Assembly: GCF_017948405.1 (NCBI RefSeq)
Contig: NZ_CP072844.1
Location: forward strand, 2,232,001 to 2,296,000
From: Psychrosphaera aestuarii
GTDB taxonomy: Bacteria > Pseudomonadota > Gammaproteobacteria > Enterobacterales > Alteromonadaceae
Direction of reading: 5' to 3'
DNA length: 64,000 nucleotides
The number at the start of each line of letters is the position of its first letter. Within the stretch, counting starts at the first letter, position 1. A program made the translations under genes and the position numbers. Shown one piece after another: positions 18,413 through 27,791 of the stretch. Under the pieces are notes generated by a model, which saw only the letters and a list, made by a program, of their open reading frames with translations, was not told the DNA's origin and searched no databases.

Positions 18413-19610
18413 GCTTGTTCTCCCATAGCATAAAGTAATGAAATAAAAAAAACGGTACTGCCGAAACGCTAAGTAAATATGGATTTATGAACGAAGATAA
18501 AAATAACATCATAAAACTAAATGAAATTAACAATGTATCTTTATTTATTTTCCTTTTTACAAAAGTAAAATATGGAAAAATGAAAAAAAAGAACAAATAA
18601 AGCAAAGTACCTACAATGCCCAATTGAACAAGTAGAGTTCCAAATTGGAATTCATAAACATATGGCTTATATTCACTTCTAGTGTAATTAGGTACGTAAG
18701 CGGTTAAGCCATGTCCTAATATAGGTGCACTCGAAAAATACTCCATAATTTTTTTAGCTTGTAATGATTTAGTATCTAGTGAAGACGAGTCATTAACTTT
18801 TATCATTAAAACATCTAAAACACTTTTTGAAGACCCATCACTAGAGTGTTCCATCTTAGCAACTGATGATAAGAAAATTAGAATTGTAAACAGTATGTAT
18901 ACAGGTGCTTTTTTACTGTACAAAATTAGATGGAATATAAAAACACAACTAATATATAACCAAATAAACCTTTGAAAACTAACGATACAGGCCACAAAGA
19001 GTATGGTTTGAAATATTAAATATATTTTGCTTTTAAAATACCCTTTCCTTATAAAAATAAGGCCTAACAAAAAGCTAAATGACAACATTAGTTCATTTAA
19101 TAGTGATACCCTTACAAACTTCTCATTCCCCCAAAAGAGTTGACTCGATACGCCAGGGAAATTATTCTCAAAAAAAGCGACTATTGACTTCCCCGAAATA
19201 AGACCAACTAAAGGAGTTATTATAATCATAAGTTTTACGATAGCTAAAACTATGCTAAGAGAATAACAATAACGTAAATGTACCACAGAGCTCTTCATCA
19301 AACATTCAGCTCTGCCAGTGAGTATAATGACACTAATTATTAAAATAGTAGGAAGAAATACCATTACATCTTCCTTAAAACGCCAATAGACCAAGGTATT
19401 TAGAGCCGCGACTATAAACATTAAACTTAAAACTGTAAAAACAAATAGTTCATCTTTTTTAAACTTAAACTTTCTAACTAAAATAAAAGTAAGTAAGAAT
19501 AGAAGTATACTAGCTATTTTAATTTGTAGCATCCCTGATGCGGGCACTAATATTAATGTAGCCAATAAAAACTTAAATGAGTATGCTGTTAAAACGTTTT
19601 TAGAAAACAT
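18402..19610 (-). CDS. Wzy-like O-antigen polymerase/ligase-type membrane protein (right locus)
   Basis: Very hydrophobic protein (402 residues from ATG 19610) with about 11 membrane segments and a hydrophilic stretch around residues 255-310. That stretch includes APILGHGLTAYVPNY, resembling the GHG-type motif of O-antigen polymerase/ligase (Wzy_C-like) proteins. It would polymerise or transfer repeat units on the periplasmic face. A TTG three codons upstream is the alternative start. It is very AT-rich and overlaps both neighbours slightly. Polymerase is preferred over ligase because it sits inside the glycosyltransferase operon with a flippase and Wzz. Confidence 0.7.
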   Translation of the reverse strand: MFSKNVLTAYSFKFLLATLILVPASGMLQIKIASILLFLLTFILVRKFKFKKDELFVFTVLSLMFIVAALNTLVYWRFKEDVMVFLPTILIISVIILTGRAECLMKSSVVHLRYCYSLSIVLAIVKLMIIITPLVGLISGKSIVAFFENNFPGVSSQLFWGNEKFVRVSLLNELMLSFSFLLGLIFIRKGYFKSKIYLIFQTILFVACIVSFQRFIWLYISCVFIFHLILYSKKAPVYILFTILIFLSSVAKMEHSSDGSSKSVLDVLMIKVNDSSSLDTKSLQAKKIMEYFSSAPILGHGLTAYVPNYTRSEYKPYVYEFQFGTLLVQLGIVGTLLYLFFFFIFPYFTFVKRKINKDTLLISFSFMMLFLSSFINPYLLSVSAVPFFLFHYFMLWENKHGS

Positions 19611-20673
19611 ATCTTTCAAATTGTTTTCTTATGTTATTGACATCGTGTTTTTCAATTAATTGAAGGCAAATCCTAGGTAAATCTAATTCATTAATTTGGT
19701 TAGAAATTAGTAAATTAAAGCACGGTTCAAGTTCACTCGAAGTATGGCTACTACTATTACGACCGGAGTAATTGTTATACGAAACAGCATCTATATTTGA
19801 TAGTGTTAAGACTCCTGAAAAATTCCCTCCCTTCTTTCCTTTTACATGTCCTGCGATAATAGTCGGTATTTGCATCATAGCAGCCTCAACAGCTGACCGA
19901 CCAACACCAACAAATACTTTTGCATTCTTATTTACGTAGCTTAATGCGTGCTTTCTTGGCATTGCTCCATGAAACTTAATGTTGGGATAGCTTAAAATAG
20001 CATCCTGTGCGAATTCTGAAGTTGATTCACCAATTACTTCAAATAGTAAATTAGGATAATTACTTGCTAAGTTACAAAACGCTTCGATAGATTCTTTTTT
20101 ATCTTTGTGTACGTGCGATAACATTATTATCTTAGAGCGTTCCACACTGTTTATTTCTATATCTAAATTAATTGGATTATAAATAACCTCAGATCTTATG
20201 TTGTGATTAAGTAAGTGATCTCTTACCTCATTACTAACAGATATATAATGATCGGCTTTACCAAAGTGGCCTTCTAAACAGCTGTATTCATTAGGTAAAA
20301 TATGGTGAACCACTTTAATCACCTTAAATCGAAAAACCTTCGACAAGCAAAGAGCCAATATAGTAGGAAACGGATGCGAACATATGACAACCCTTAACTT
20401 ACGAAGACTATTAAAGTATTTTAAACCTACGAATAAACAAACTATAGGAATACATAAAAAATATACCTTTTTCATTAAGCTCAATGCTGAAAATCGATCA
20501 GTATCTAAATACATGTTATTGAACTTGTTTACTTTAACTTCCTCAGGGGATCCCTGCCCACCACCAGAGTATAATTCCGCTTCTATTCCTTTCTGTTTAA
20601 AGCTTTGTGCCAATGCATAAAAGTACTGCTCTGCACCACCAGTACGAGTATAATTTATAAAGAAACCTACCAT
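19600..20673 (-). CDS. Glycosyltransferase family 4
   Basis: GT-B glycosyltransferase of 357 residues. It begins with MVGFFINYTRTGGAEQYFYALAQSF, containing the glycine-rich TGGAEQ loop typical of GT4 N-domains. Middle segments VVICSHPFPTILAL and KVVHHILPNEYSCLEGHF follow, then a donor domain with IIMLSHVHKDKKESIEAF (about residues 182-199) and KVFVGVGRSAVEAAMMQIPTII (about 253-274), where the EX7E motif is degenerate. It lies between the MurA-like and Wzy-like genes. It could be the transferase that uses the lactyl sugar predicted from the MurA/MurB pair, but that is inference from position only. Confidence 0.78.
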   Translation of the reverse strand: MVGFFINYTRTGGAEQYFYALAQSFKQKGIEAELYSGGGQGSPEEVKVNKFNNMYLDTDRFSALSLMKKVYFLCIPIVCLFVGLKYFNSLRKLRVVICSHPFPTILALCLSKVFRFKVIKVVHHILPNEYSCLEGHFGKADHYISVSNEVRDHLLNHNIRSEVIYNPINLDIEINSVERSKIIMLSHVHKDKKESIEAFCNLASNYPNLLFEVIGESTSEFAQDAILSYPNIKFHGAMPRKHALSYVNKNAKVFVGVGRSAVEAAMMQIPTIIAGHVKGKKGGNFSGVLTLSNIDAVSYNNYSGRNSSSHTSSELEPCFNLLISNQINELDLPRICLQLIEKHDVNNIRKQFERYVF

Positions 20674-20696
20674 TTAAACCTCTATTAATTTAAGCA

Positions 20697-21971
20697 TTAT
20701 CTAGACAGTTGAATACCGTAGCAATTAAGTTTGCTTTCCAAATTTTCGTAACCTCTAAATACTTGCCCAGCATTTTTTATTGTACAAACTTTAGAAAAGT
20801 TAGAGCCAATAATAACATTAAAAAAACCAGACCTAAGGTCGTAAGTGTTCATCGTTATATTATCGGTACTCTTTATAGTCCATTTGGTAATAGTCGCTTT
20901 TCCTACCTCTATATCAACCTCTACACCTAACTGCTTTAACTCTTCTAGATATTTAAAACGCAAAGGGTAAATTTCATCAACTATAGTCCCACCTGTATAT
21001 AGCATTAATGGAGCTATGACCGGTTGATAATCAGTGCCAATCTTGGGATAAACGCCAGTTTCTAACCTCGGCTCCTGCCCTTCAACTGGTATGAAACGTT
21101 TGACTCTGACATCTGAAACGCTGCCATCTTTGTTTTTAAGTTCTAATTCGACTCCTAAACTTTTTAAAAACCTTAATGGCTGTTCCATATATATGTATGG
21201 AACTTTTTTAATTAAACTTGAGGATTTACTAACTACGGAGAGTACTATATAGCTCAGAGCTTCAATACGATCATTTATTACACGATGGGTAACCTCTAAC
21301 CCAAACGTCTCTGTGTTAGATACACTTATTACCCTGTCACTAATTTTAATATTAGAGCCACGTTTATTCAAATAACTAATTAAGTCAATGATTTCTGGTT
21401 CAATTGCTACGTTTTCAATTGTGATCGAATGCTTAGTTTGTAATGATGCAAATATTAAATTAATTGTTGCACCTACACTTGGAAAACGAAGCTTAATTCT
21501 TTTGTCTCCTTTAAATATTTCTCCTGATATAATTGTACTACTTTCGCTATCAGAAACAGTGAACCCAAGCTCAACAAAGCCATCTAAGTGTATATCAATC
21601 GGACGTTCACCAAATGAGGAACAACCACCCGATTTCGGAATAGTAATATGGGTACACCCTTTACCCAACAATGCTCCCATTAAAAGAGTTGAATACCTTA
21701 TTTCAGAGTTTCTGGGAGAGTTTAGCGATACTTTCTTTGGAATAGAATTAGAATTAATATTTAACTCTGTACCATTTTGAAAAGTCATATCTAGATCGTC
21801 TGACAAAATCTCTAGTAGCTTTTTTACATCTGTTAATTGAGGAACATTACTAAATGTACATTTTTCAAACATTACGCTTGCACAAATTAGCGGTAAAACA
21901 GAATTTTTAGCCCCAGATACTTCAACGCTTGAAGTCACATCACCAACTTTTTGAACCGTTATTTGTTCCAT
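20697..21971 (-). CDS. MurA paralogue (enolpyruvyl transferase) in a polysaccharide operon
   Basis: Homologue of UDP-GlcNAc 1-carboxyvinyltransferase, which adds enolpyruvate from PEP to O3 of UDP-GlcNAc. The 424-residue protein keeps the catalytic residues: Lys22-Asn23 (VSGAKNSVLPL), the loop cysteine at 117 (PKSGGCSSFGERPIDIH), Asp314 (IGTDYQP, equivalent to Asp305 of E. coli), Arg380 (YDLRSG), and Arg406 (FRGYENLE). Sequence elsewhere is divergent from housekeeping MurA. It follows a Wzx gene with no gap and is two genes from a MurB paralogue, so it likely supplies a surface glycan rather than peptidoglycan. The exact acceptor sugar is unproven. It could still be a second copy for cell-wall synthesis. 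Confidence 0.88.
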   Translation of the reverse strand: MEQITVQKVGDVTSSVEVSGAKNSVLPLICASVMFEKCTFSNVPQLTDVKKLLEILSDDLDMTFQNGTELNINSNSIPKKVSLNSPRNSEIRYSTLLMGALLGKGCTHITIPKSGGCSSFGERPIDIHLDGFVELGFTVSDSESSTIISGEIFKGDKRIKLRFPSVGATINLIFASLQTKHSITIENVAIEPEIIDLISYLNKRGSNIKISDRVISVSNTETFGLEVTHRVINDRIEALSYIVLSVVSKSSSLIKKVPYIYMEQPLRFLKSLGVELELKNKDGSVSDVRVKRFIPVEGQEPRLETGVYPKIGTDYQPVIAPLMLYTGGTIVDEIYPLRFKYLEELKQLGVEVDIEVGKATITKWTIKSTDNITMNTYDLRSGFFNVIIGSNFSKVCTIKNAGQVFRGYENLESKLNCYGIQLSR

Positions 21972-23228
21972 TTATTTTCCTTTTATTAAAAATTTTATAT
22001 CGTAAAAAAACAAACCTTTATAAGAATGAGTTAGTAACTTAAATGCCTTTTTGTTAAATACATTTAATAAAAAGGCATTTAAAAAACCCGCAAAAACCAT
22101 TATTAGGGAGGCACCAAACACTCCATATACCGGGATAAAAAGAAATAGTAAAACTCCTGAAAAGATAATGGTTATTAGATTCTTAATAAGTGCAAAAGTT
22201 ATCAACCCTTCCTGATAGTACCAGACGCTATGAAGCTGAAGTGCACTAGACGGAATTAAGGTAAACATATAAATGTAGAATATTGTTAATGCACCTTCAT
22301 ATTTATCACCAAATATAAAAACAAAACTGAAGCTTAAGATAATACTAGTCAGCATCATTGTTAAATACACAAAAAGAAAAGTTAACTGGTTTAGTTGTCG
22401 AAACAAATGCCCATCTATTTCATTTTCTTTAGCCGTTTTAGCTCGAACTATTAAAACAGTATTAAATGCTACAATCGGAATAAACAATAAAGATGCCAAT
22501 CTTGATACCAGTCCTAACTCTGCAACATCGTTAAGACTTCCAAACACTTCGAGCAATATAATATCAATTCGGGATTGTAAAATTGCTACAATTGCTGAAA
22601 GGCAAAGCGAAGCCAATATTGACGGCTGAAAGAACTTTAAATTAAAACAAAATAATAATCCTTTTAAATACTTGGCATATTTAATTATAAAGCTTAGTAG
22701 CAGAACAAATAAACCAAGTACTGATTCAAATACAACTATCTGAATAGCATCTGAAAAAGAAATACTTTCATTAATTACAAAATCTAAATAGAAGACGCTA
22801 ATACATATGAGAATTAAGAAGTAGGATACAATATTAACAAATATCAGATTGTTAGCTCTATTATAACTCTCAATAAGTGACGATAAAGCTAGCATAGAAC
22901 CAGAGAAAACCATTAATGAGATACTTTCATCGAAGACTCCAATCGAACAAATAATTACAATTGAAGCTAAAAGAAAACGCAAATAAAAATGGTTTAAAAA
23001 ACATTTGACTTTTGAGCTTACACTTTTATTTTCCAATATTTGCTGTAAGAAATAATTATCGCTCCCAATAGTAAAAACCACTAAACTTATTTGACGGTAG
23101 ATAAGCAAAATCATAATTGAGCCAAAAACTTCTACTGTCGCATAGCGACTTAATAAAACGAGAAATACCAGTGAAAATAGCGCTTTAAGGCCCCTATCAA
23201 AAATATTTAAAAAGGAATCTTTAACCAT
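21972..23228 (-). CDS. Wzx-like flippase (right locus)
   Basis: Polytopic protein of 418 residues with about 12-14 hydrophobic helices, matching the O-antigen/teichoic-acid export (Wzx, MATE-like) family. A short polar lead is followed by GLKALFSLVFLVLLSRYATVEVFG (about residues 13-36), a typical first helix ending in the VFG turn, and the central LGLVSRLASLLFIPIVAFNTVL helix is flippase-like. It would export the lipid-linked repeat unit containing the sugar made by the flanking MurA/MurB-like enzymes. It abuts murA-like and overlaps murB-like by eight bases. Confidence 0.78.
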   Translation of the reverse strand: MVKDSFLNIFDRGLKALFSLVFLVLLSRYATVEVFGSIMILLIYRQISLVVFTIGSDNYFLQQILENKSVSSKVKCFLNHFYLRFLLASIVIICSIGVFDESISLMVFSGSMLALSSLIESYNRANNLIFVNIVSYFLILICISVFYLDFVINESISFSDAIQIVVFESVLGLFVLLLSFIIKYAKYLKGLLFCFNLKFFQPSILASLCLSAIVAILQSRIDIILLEVFGSLNDVAELGLVSRLASLLFIPIVAFNTVLIVRAKTAKENEIDGHLFRQLNQLTFLFVYLTMMLTSIILSFSFVFIFGDKYEGALTIFYIYMFTLIPSSALQLHSVWYYQEGLITFALIKNLITIIFSGVLLFLFIPVYGVFGASLIMVFAGFLNAFLLNVFNKKAFKLLTHSYKGLFFYDIKFLIKGK

Positions 23229-24294
23229 TAGTAAGTTCTATGTAAATAGCTTGCTCTTGCTCGAATTGCGCAGTTTCATTTACTTCAAGTATTGCTTTAT
23301 AAACAAATTCATTTTCAATTTTGATTTTATCTTTTTTATCAACTAATTGATAAATTGAATTAAAGTGTTGCAATATTTTTAATGTTGAATAGCCTACATT
23401 TATAAACGTATTTAAGTTTCTTCTAGAGATGACATCGAAATCAAGAGAGAGCTTTCTACATTTTGTAACATAACAAGTAAGACCAAAATCCGTCGGGTCT
23501 TTTCTATTTAGCATCTTAGAAAACCTGTTGTAAAACAAGTAATTATAGAATTTATATTTAATTTTTGTTAACAGTGAGGTATTTTCCATTAGTAAGTTAT
23601 GTAATTTGTCGTCTAAGCAAAAAATTGACCCTAAGTTCGGATAATTAAATTCTTGATAAGAATGTCTAGCGGCATGAAAAACCCTCATTCTTTTTTCTAT
23701 TCCTTCGGCTTCTCCCTTTTCTAGCCCTGAAAAAGTTGTCGAAAGCAGTAAATAGTTCCCTCCTAATAAAATTGAAGATCGCTTCCCAAAGCACAATTCA
23801 GCTTTACTCAATTTTTTGACGTGTCCATTATGAAGAACTTGGCAAGATTCAACATAGTCACTGATGTTGTATCCGTATGCTCCTGCATTCATCGTAATAG
23901 CACCGCCCAGATTTCCGGGTATTCCTTCCAGCCCTTCAAATCCTTTATACTCTTTATAAAGAAAAAACCTTGATAGCTCTGAAATATCAACGCCAGCCTC
24001 TGCAACGATTCTATTTTTTGTATCTATTTTTATTGATCTAATTTTTTTTAAGTTAAGGAAACAAGAGTAAACAACTGCATCAGAGAATAGTAAATTGGTA
24101 GTATTTCCTATTACTTTCCATTGAATGCCAACTTTTTTTGCTATATGTACGAACCGTTCAACTTGCAAAATAGTGGCTGGATAAACGATCAATTTTACTT
24201 TTTTACCAGTCTTAGAGTACGTATAAGAAGCTAGGTTTACATCTTTCTCAAAAGCTATTTTTTCTTCGAAAAGAAGGGAAATTAACTTTTCCAT
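23221..24294 (-). CDS. MurB paralogue (UDP-N-acetylenolpyruvoylglucosamine reductase-like)
   Basis: FAD/NADPH enzyme that would reduce the enolpyruvyl group made by the MurA paralogue to a D-lactyl ether. FAD-binding features are present: GNTTNLLFSD (about residues 64-73) and GLEGIPGNLGGAITMNAGAYGYNI (about 119-142). The conserved arginine in CFGKRSSIL, the proton-donor serine in NLGSIFCLDD (about 219-228) and the late glutamate in IENEFVY match MurB catalytic positions. A basic insert (about 232-280) separates the last two. I choose the ATG at 24294 (357 residues) because an AGGGAG ribosome site lies six bases upstream; the ATG at 24321, overlapping the wzz stop, is the alternative. Confidence 0.85.
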   Translation of the reverse strand: MEKLISLLFEEKIAFEKDVNLASYTYSKTGKKVKLIVYPATILQVERFVHIAKKVGIQWKVIGNTTNLLFSDAVVYSCFLNLKKIRSIKIDTKNRIVAEAGVDISELSRFFLYKEYKGFEGLEGIPGNLGGAITMNAGAYGYNISDYVESCQVLHNGHVKKLSKAELCFGKRSSILLGGNYLLLSTTFSGLEKGEAEGIEKRMRVFHAARHSYQEFNYPNLGSIFCLDDKLHNLLMENTSLLTKIKYKFYNYLFYNRFSKMLNRKDPTDFGLTCYVTKCRKLSLDFDVISRRNLNTFINVGYSTLKILQHFNSIYQLVDKKDKIKIENEFVYKAILEVNETAQFEQEQAIYIELTNG

Positions 24295-24320
24295 TAACTT
24301 CTCCCTAGTATAATTCAACA

Positions 24321-25352
24321 TTAGCCTATCTCTGAGTTTGGGTGATATCTAAAAACAATAAAAATAATAAAGGTTAAAACGCCAAAAACAGTAGATAAAA
24401 ATACTATTAAAAACCTTTTAGGCCCACTTTTCTTTTCTGGAAGCATTACTGAAACCAGGGTTTTTATTAAATATTGATCATTTACTTCAGCCATAAGCAA
24501 GGTTTTAGAGTGTTGTTCTATCATATTGTAAAAGACTTGTTGCATGTCAGCATTAGAAGTTTCAGAAATTTTATTTGCTAAAACTTCTATACTTTTCTCT
24601 GCTTCTTTTTTGTCTAACTCTTTAAAATAGCCATTTAACTCAACTGTTAGAAGGTTCACAAGCTCTTTAGCTACATAAGGTGAGTAATGGCTAACTCTAA
24701 GTGTTATTAAACCTGAAGTTTTGTCTTGTTCGAACGTTATACTTTCTACAACTTTTTCGTATGTTTCAAAACTTGTAGGCTCTTGACTTCGGCTGTCAAT
24801 AGTCAGCCAGATATTTTTTTTCGAATCATAAATATCATCATCATATATTAAAGTGTTAGTCTTTTGATCCCATTTGCTGGCAGCCATAAAAGTTGGTTTC
24901 AAATCATATTTATTTACAAACCCCTCAATATACGGCCAACTTTTAACCAACTCTAGCGCATGTTCGATTTTATTTTCTGAGTTACCAGTTCCAATGTCGA
25001 GTCCTGCGATTGTGGCTAAACCACTATATTTAGAAGCAAGGGCACTAATTCCTCCTGCAGAGCTCTGGCTAGACGGAACTAATACAGTACTAGCTGTATA
25101 AATGTTTGGTAAAGAAATAGAAAATAATAAAGATAAAGTGGCGCATATTATAGCAACCAACATTACCTGTAACTTCTTACTCCAAATAATGGAGGCTAAT
25201 TCTCTAATATCTATGTCACTATCACTATCTTCTAGAAATTCACTACGAGAATAGTCACTAACGTTATCTACCAAGCTTTTCTTTAGCTTAAGATTCGAAG
25301 CATCATTATTTTCTGTGTTATATCTTGAGTTGAAGGCGTCATCTTTTGACAT
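24321..25352 (-). CDS. Wzz-type polysaccharide chain-length regulator
   Basis: Inner-membrane polysaccharide co-polymerase of 343 residues that sets chain length of the Wzy product. An acidic cytoplasmic N-tail of about 60 residues, unusually long for a Wzz, leads to IDIRELASIIWSKKLQVML and the first membrane helix (about 65-85). A periplasmic domain with a YTASTVLVPS start follows. A second helix near the C-terminus (about 310-335) begins after the Pro-rich LPEKKSGPKRFLIV motif. There is no cytoplasmic kinase domain, so it is Wzz-like rather than Wzc. It is the first gene of the operon that continues through the MurB-like gene. Confidence 0.88.
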   Translation of the reverse strand: MSKDDAFNSRYNTENNDASNLKLKKSLVDNVSDYSRSEFLEDSDSDIDIRELASIIWSKKLQVMLVAIICATLSLLFSISLPNIYTASTVLVPSSQSSAGGISALASKYSGLATIAGLDIGTGNSENKIEHALELVKSWPYIEGFVNKYDLKPTFMAASKWDQKTNTLIYDDDIYDSKKNIWLTIDSRSQEPTSFETYEKVVESITFEQDKTSGLITLRVSHYSPYVAKELVNLLTVELNGYFKELDKKEAEKSIEVLANKISETSNADMQQVFYNMIEQHSKTLLMAEVNDQYLIKTLVSVMLPEKKSGPKRFLIVFLSTVFGVLTFIIFIVFRYHPNSEIG

Positions 25353-25544
25353 CGTAATTCCTATTTGTTCGTTTTAATAATTTAAAGGAACGCGCTTTTA
25401 TTGATTATTTGTTTACAGCGTAGGAACGCCGCTAAACCAATAGATAAAATATCTATGTCGACTTACCCTAATGTTAGCTCAACTGTGTAATTTATATCTA
25501 ATGGCATGCCGTATCGGCTATTCTCCGTAATAAGTAAGTCTGAG

Positions 25545-26576
25545 CTAAATTACCACTTGCACGGAGGAGTTTTGCCAACGCCAAGTATCACTCAGCATCT
25601 CTTTCAGTCCAAACTCAGCTTTCCAACCAAGTTCTTGTTCTGACTTGTCGGGGTTTGCCCAACATTCAGCTATATCGCCTGGACGTCGGCCGACAATTTC
25701 GTATGGTACTTTTTGGCCAGTTACGGCTTCAAAGGTTTCCACCATTTCTAACACTGAGTAACCTTGTCCTGTACCCAAGTTATGGGTAATAACACCGCTT
25801 GCGTTGTCGATTTTTTCTAAGGCTTTTAAATGGCCTTTGGCTAAATCAACTACGTGAATATAATCACGAACGCCAGTGCCATCTGGTGTGTTGTAGTCGT
25901 TACCAAACACACTTAGTTTGTCTAATTCACCTGCTGCTACTTTGGCAATAAAAGGCATTAAGTTGTTTGGAATACCTTTTGGGTCTTCACCAATCAACCC
26001 AGACTCGTGCGCCCCAATTGGATTAAAATAGCGTAATATCGACACTGACCAGTTGTTGTTCGACGCGGCTAAATCCCTAAGGATATTTTCCATCATCAAC
26101 TTACTTTGCCCATACGGGTTAGTGGCGGAAGTTGGAAAGTCTTCAGTAATAGGTACCGAAGCCGGATCACCGTATACCGTGGCCGACGAACTAAATACAA
26201 ATTGATGCACACCGGCTTTTTCAAGCTCTTCTAGTAATACTAGCGTACCAGTCACGTTGTTTTGATAATAAGTAAGGGGGATTTGTGTTGACTCGCCCAC
26301 CGCTTTAAGCGCTGCAAAATGTATCACTGATTTAATGTCTGTATGCTCAGCTAATATTTTTTGCAGTAGATCACGGTCACGAATATCTCCTTGATAGAAG
26401 TAAAAATCCTTCCCTGTGATTTTTTTCACTTTGTGTAAACTTTCTTCCGACGAGTTACACAAATTATCAACCACTACGACGTTATAGTCGGTGTTTGTAT
26501 CTGTTAGTAATTCTACTATAGTGTGCGAGCCAATGTAACCAGCACCGCCAGTAACTAATACTGTTTGCTTATTCAT
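25545..26576 (-). CDS. galE: UDP-glucose 4-epimerase
   Basis: Interconverts UDP-glucose and UDP-galactose with bound NAD. The 343-residue extended SDR has [15 protein letters not shown] (residues 9-23), the [12 protein letters not shown] stretch (about 86-97), the [11 protein letters not shown] segment (about 123-133) with the catalytic Ser/Thr, and [12 protein letters not shown] (about 152-163) with Tyr-x3-Lys. The C-terminal [13 protein letters not shown] and ELGWKA are typical. The start codon overlaps the ugd stop (TAATG). With galU, ugd and the glucuronate epimerase it forms the hexose supply set of this locus. Confidence 0.95.
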   Translation of the reverse strand: MNKQTVLVTGGAGYIGSHTIVELLTDTNTDYNVVVVDNLCNSSEESLHKVKKITGKDFYFYQGDIRDRDLLQKILAEHTDIKSVIHFAALKAVGESTQIPLTYYQNNVTGTLVLLEELEKAGVHQFVFSSSATVYGDPASVPITEDFPTSATNPYGQSKLMMENILRDLAASNNNWSVSILRYFNPIGAHESGLIGEDPKGIPNNLMPFIAKVAAGELDKLSVFGNDYNTPDGTGVRDYIHVVDLAKGHLKALEKIDNASGVITHNLGTGQGYSVLEMVETFEAVTGQKVPYEIVGRRPGDIAECWANPDKSEQELGWKAEFGLKEMLSDTWRWQNSSVQVVI

Positions 26577-27742
26577 TAATCACTCCCAAACAAATCTCGG
26601 GTATAAACCTTGTCAGTAACGTCAATAAGCTCATCAACCATGCGGTTGGCTACAATCACATCACTGCTTTGTTTAAATTCATTTAAATCTTTAATAACTT
26701 TTGAACGGAAAAATTCGTCTTCTTCTAAAACAGGCTCATACACCACAACTTCAATGCCTTTGGCTTTGATACGTTTCATGATGCCTTGTATTGCTGACGC
26801 CCTGAAGTTATCCGAGCCGGTTTTCATGATTAAGCGGTACATGCCCACTACTTTAGGGTTACGACGAATAATGGCATCGGCAACAAAGTCTTTACGCGTG
26901 GTATTAGCATCAACAATAGCGCGTATTAGGTTTTGCGGCACCGCACTAAAATTAGCGAGCAACTGTTTGGTGTCTTTTGGTAAACAATATCCACCATAAC
27001 CAAAAGATGGATTGTTGTAGTGACTGCCTATTCTTGGGTCAAGTCCTACACCTTGAATTATTTGTTTACTGTCTAGGCCATTAATTTCTGCGTAGCTATC
27101 TAGCTCGTTAAAGTAAGCAACACGCATGGCTAAATAGGTATTCGAGAATAACTTGATGGCTTCAGCTTCCGTGGAATCGGTAAAAAGCACATCAACGTTT
27201 TCTTTGATGGCGCCTTGCTCAAGTAAACCTGCAAATACTTTGGCTCGTTCTGATTGCTCACCGACAATAATACGAGATGGATGTAGGTTGTCGAATAACG
27301 CCTTACCTTCACGTAAGAACTCGGGTGAGAATAGAATGTTATCAGTATTAAATTGCTGTTTAATATCAGCGGTAAAACCAACGGGTACGGTTGACTTAAT
27401 CACCATCACCGCATTTGGGTTAATGGCCATGACGTCTTTTATTACCGACTCAACCGATGAAGTATTAAAGTAATTGGTTTCTGGGTCGTAATCCGTTGGC
27501 GTAGCTATAACAACAAAGTCAGCATCACTATAAGCAAGCTGCTTATCTGTGGTTGCCGTAAAATTAAGACGGTCGTTTAGCAAAAACTCGCTAATTTCTT
27601 TATCAACAATAGGTGACTGACGATTGTTTAGCATCGTCACTTTTTCTTCAACAATATCCACCGCAACCACTTTATTGTGCTGCGCTAGTAGCATGGCATT
27701 TGACAAGCCAACGTAACCAGTTCCTGCAATTGCTATTTTCAT
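26576..27742 (-). CDS. ugd: UDP-glucose 6-dehydrogenase
   Basis: Oxidises UDP-glucose to UDP-glucuronate with two NAD. The 388-residue length equals the short enterobacterial Ugd type. It shows [21 protein letters not shown] (NAD loop), [21 protein letters not shown] (about 141-161), the catalytic lysine region [22 protein letters not shown] (about 194-215), and the active cysteine in [13 protein letters not shown] (about 249-261). The product can pass to the 4-epimerase gene lying 49 bases upstream, so UDP-galacturonate is a likely polymer precursor. Confidence 0.96.
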   Translation of the reverse strand: MKIAIAGTGYVGLSNAMLLAQHNKVVAVDIVEEKVTMLNNRQSPIVDKEISEFLLNDRLNFTATTDKQLAYSDADFVVIATPTDYDPETNYFNTSSVESVIKDVMAINPNAVMVIKSTVPVGFTADIKQQFNTDNILFSPEFLREGKALFDNLHPSRIIVGEQSERAKVFAGLLEQGAIKENVDVLFTDSTEAEAIKLFSNTYLAMRVAYFNELDSYAEINGLDSKQIIQGVGLDPRIGSHYNNPSFGYGGYCLPKDTKQLLANFSAVPQNLIRAIVDANTTRKDFVADAIIRRNPKVVGMYRLIMKTGSDNFRASAIQGIMKRIKAKGIEVVVYEPVLEEDEFFRSKVIKDLNEFKQSSDVIVANRMVDELIDVTDKVYTRDLFGSD

Positions 27743-27791
27743 ACTAATTATATTCCGTTTTAATCATTGAGTTGTCGATACAGCGGACAAG

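Noticed and set aside
21388..21780. A 130-codon plus-strand open frame opposite the MurA-like gene
   Set aside because: Antisense shadow of a gene with intact catalytic residues.
20697..21971. Reading the MurA-like gene as the housekeeping cell-wall murA
   Set aside because: It lies between a Wzx and a GT4 in a glycan operon and is divergent; housekeeping murA is normally in a different neighbourhood. Not excluded without the rest of the genome.
25353..25544. Search for a JUMPstart/ops (RfaH) element before wzz
   Set aside because: No GGCGGTAGC-like core on the minus strand; only partial repeats of a GCG-CGTTCCT-type string were seen, too weak to call.
26610..26999. A 129-codon plus-strand open frame opposite ugd
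   Set aside because: Antisense shadow of ugd, low-complexity product, no ribosome site.
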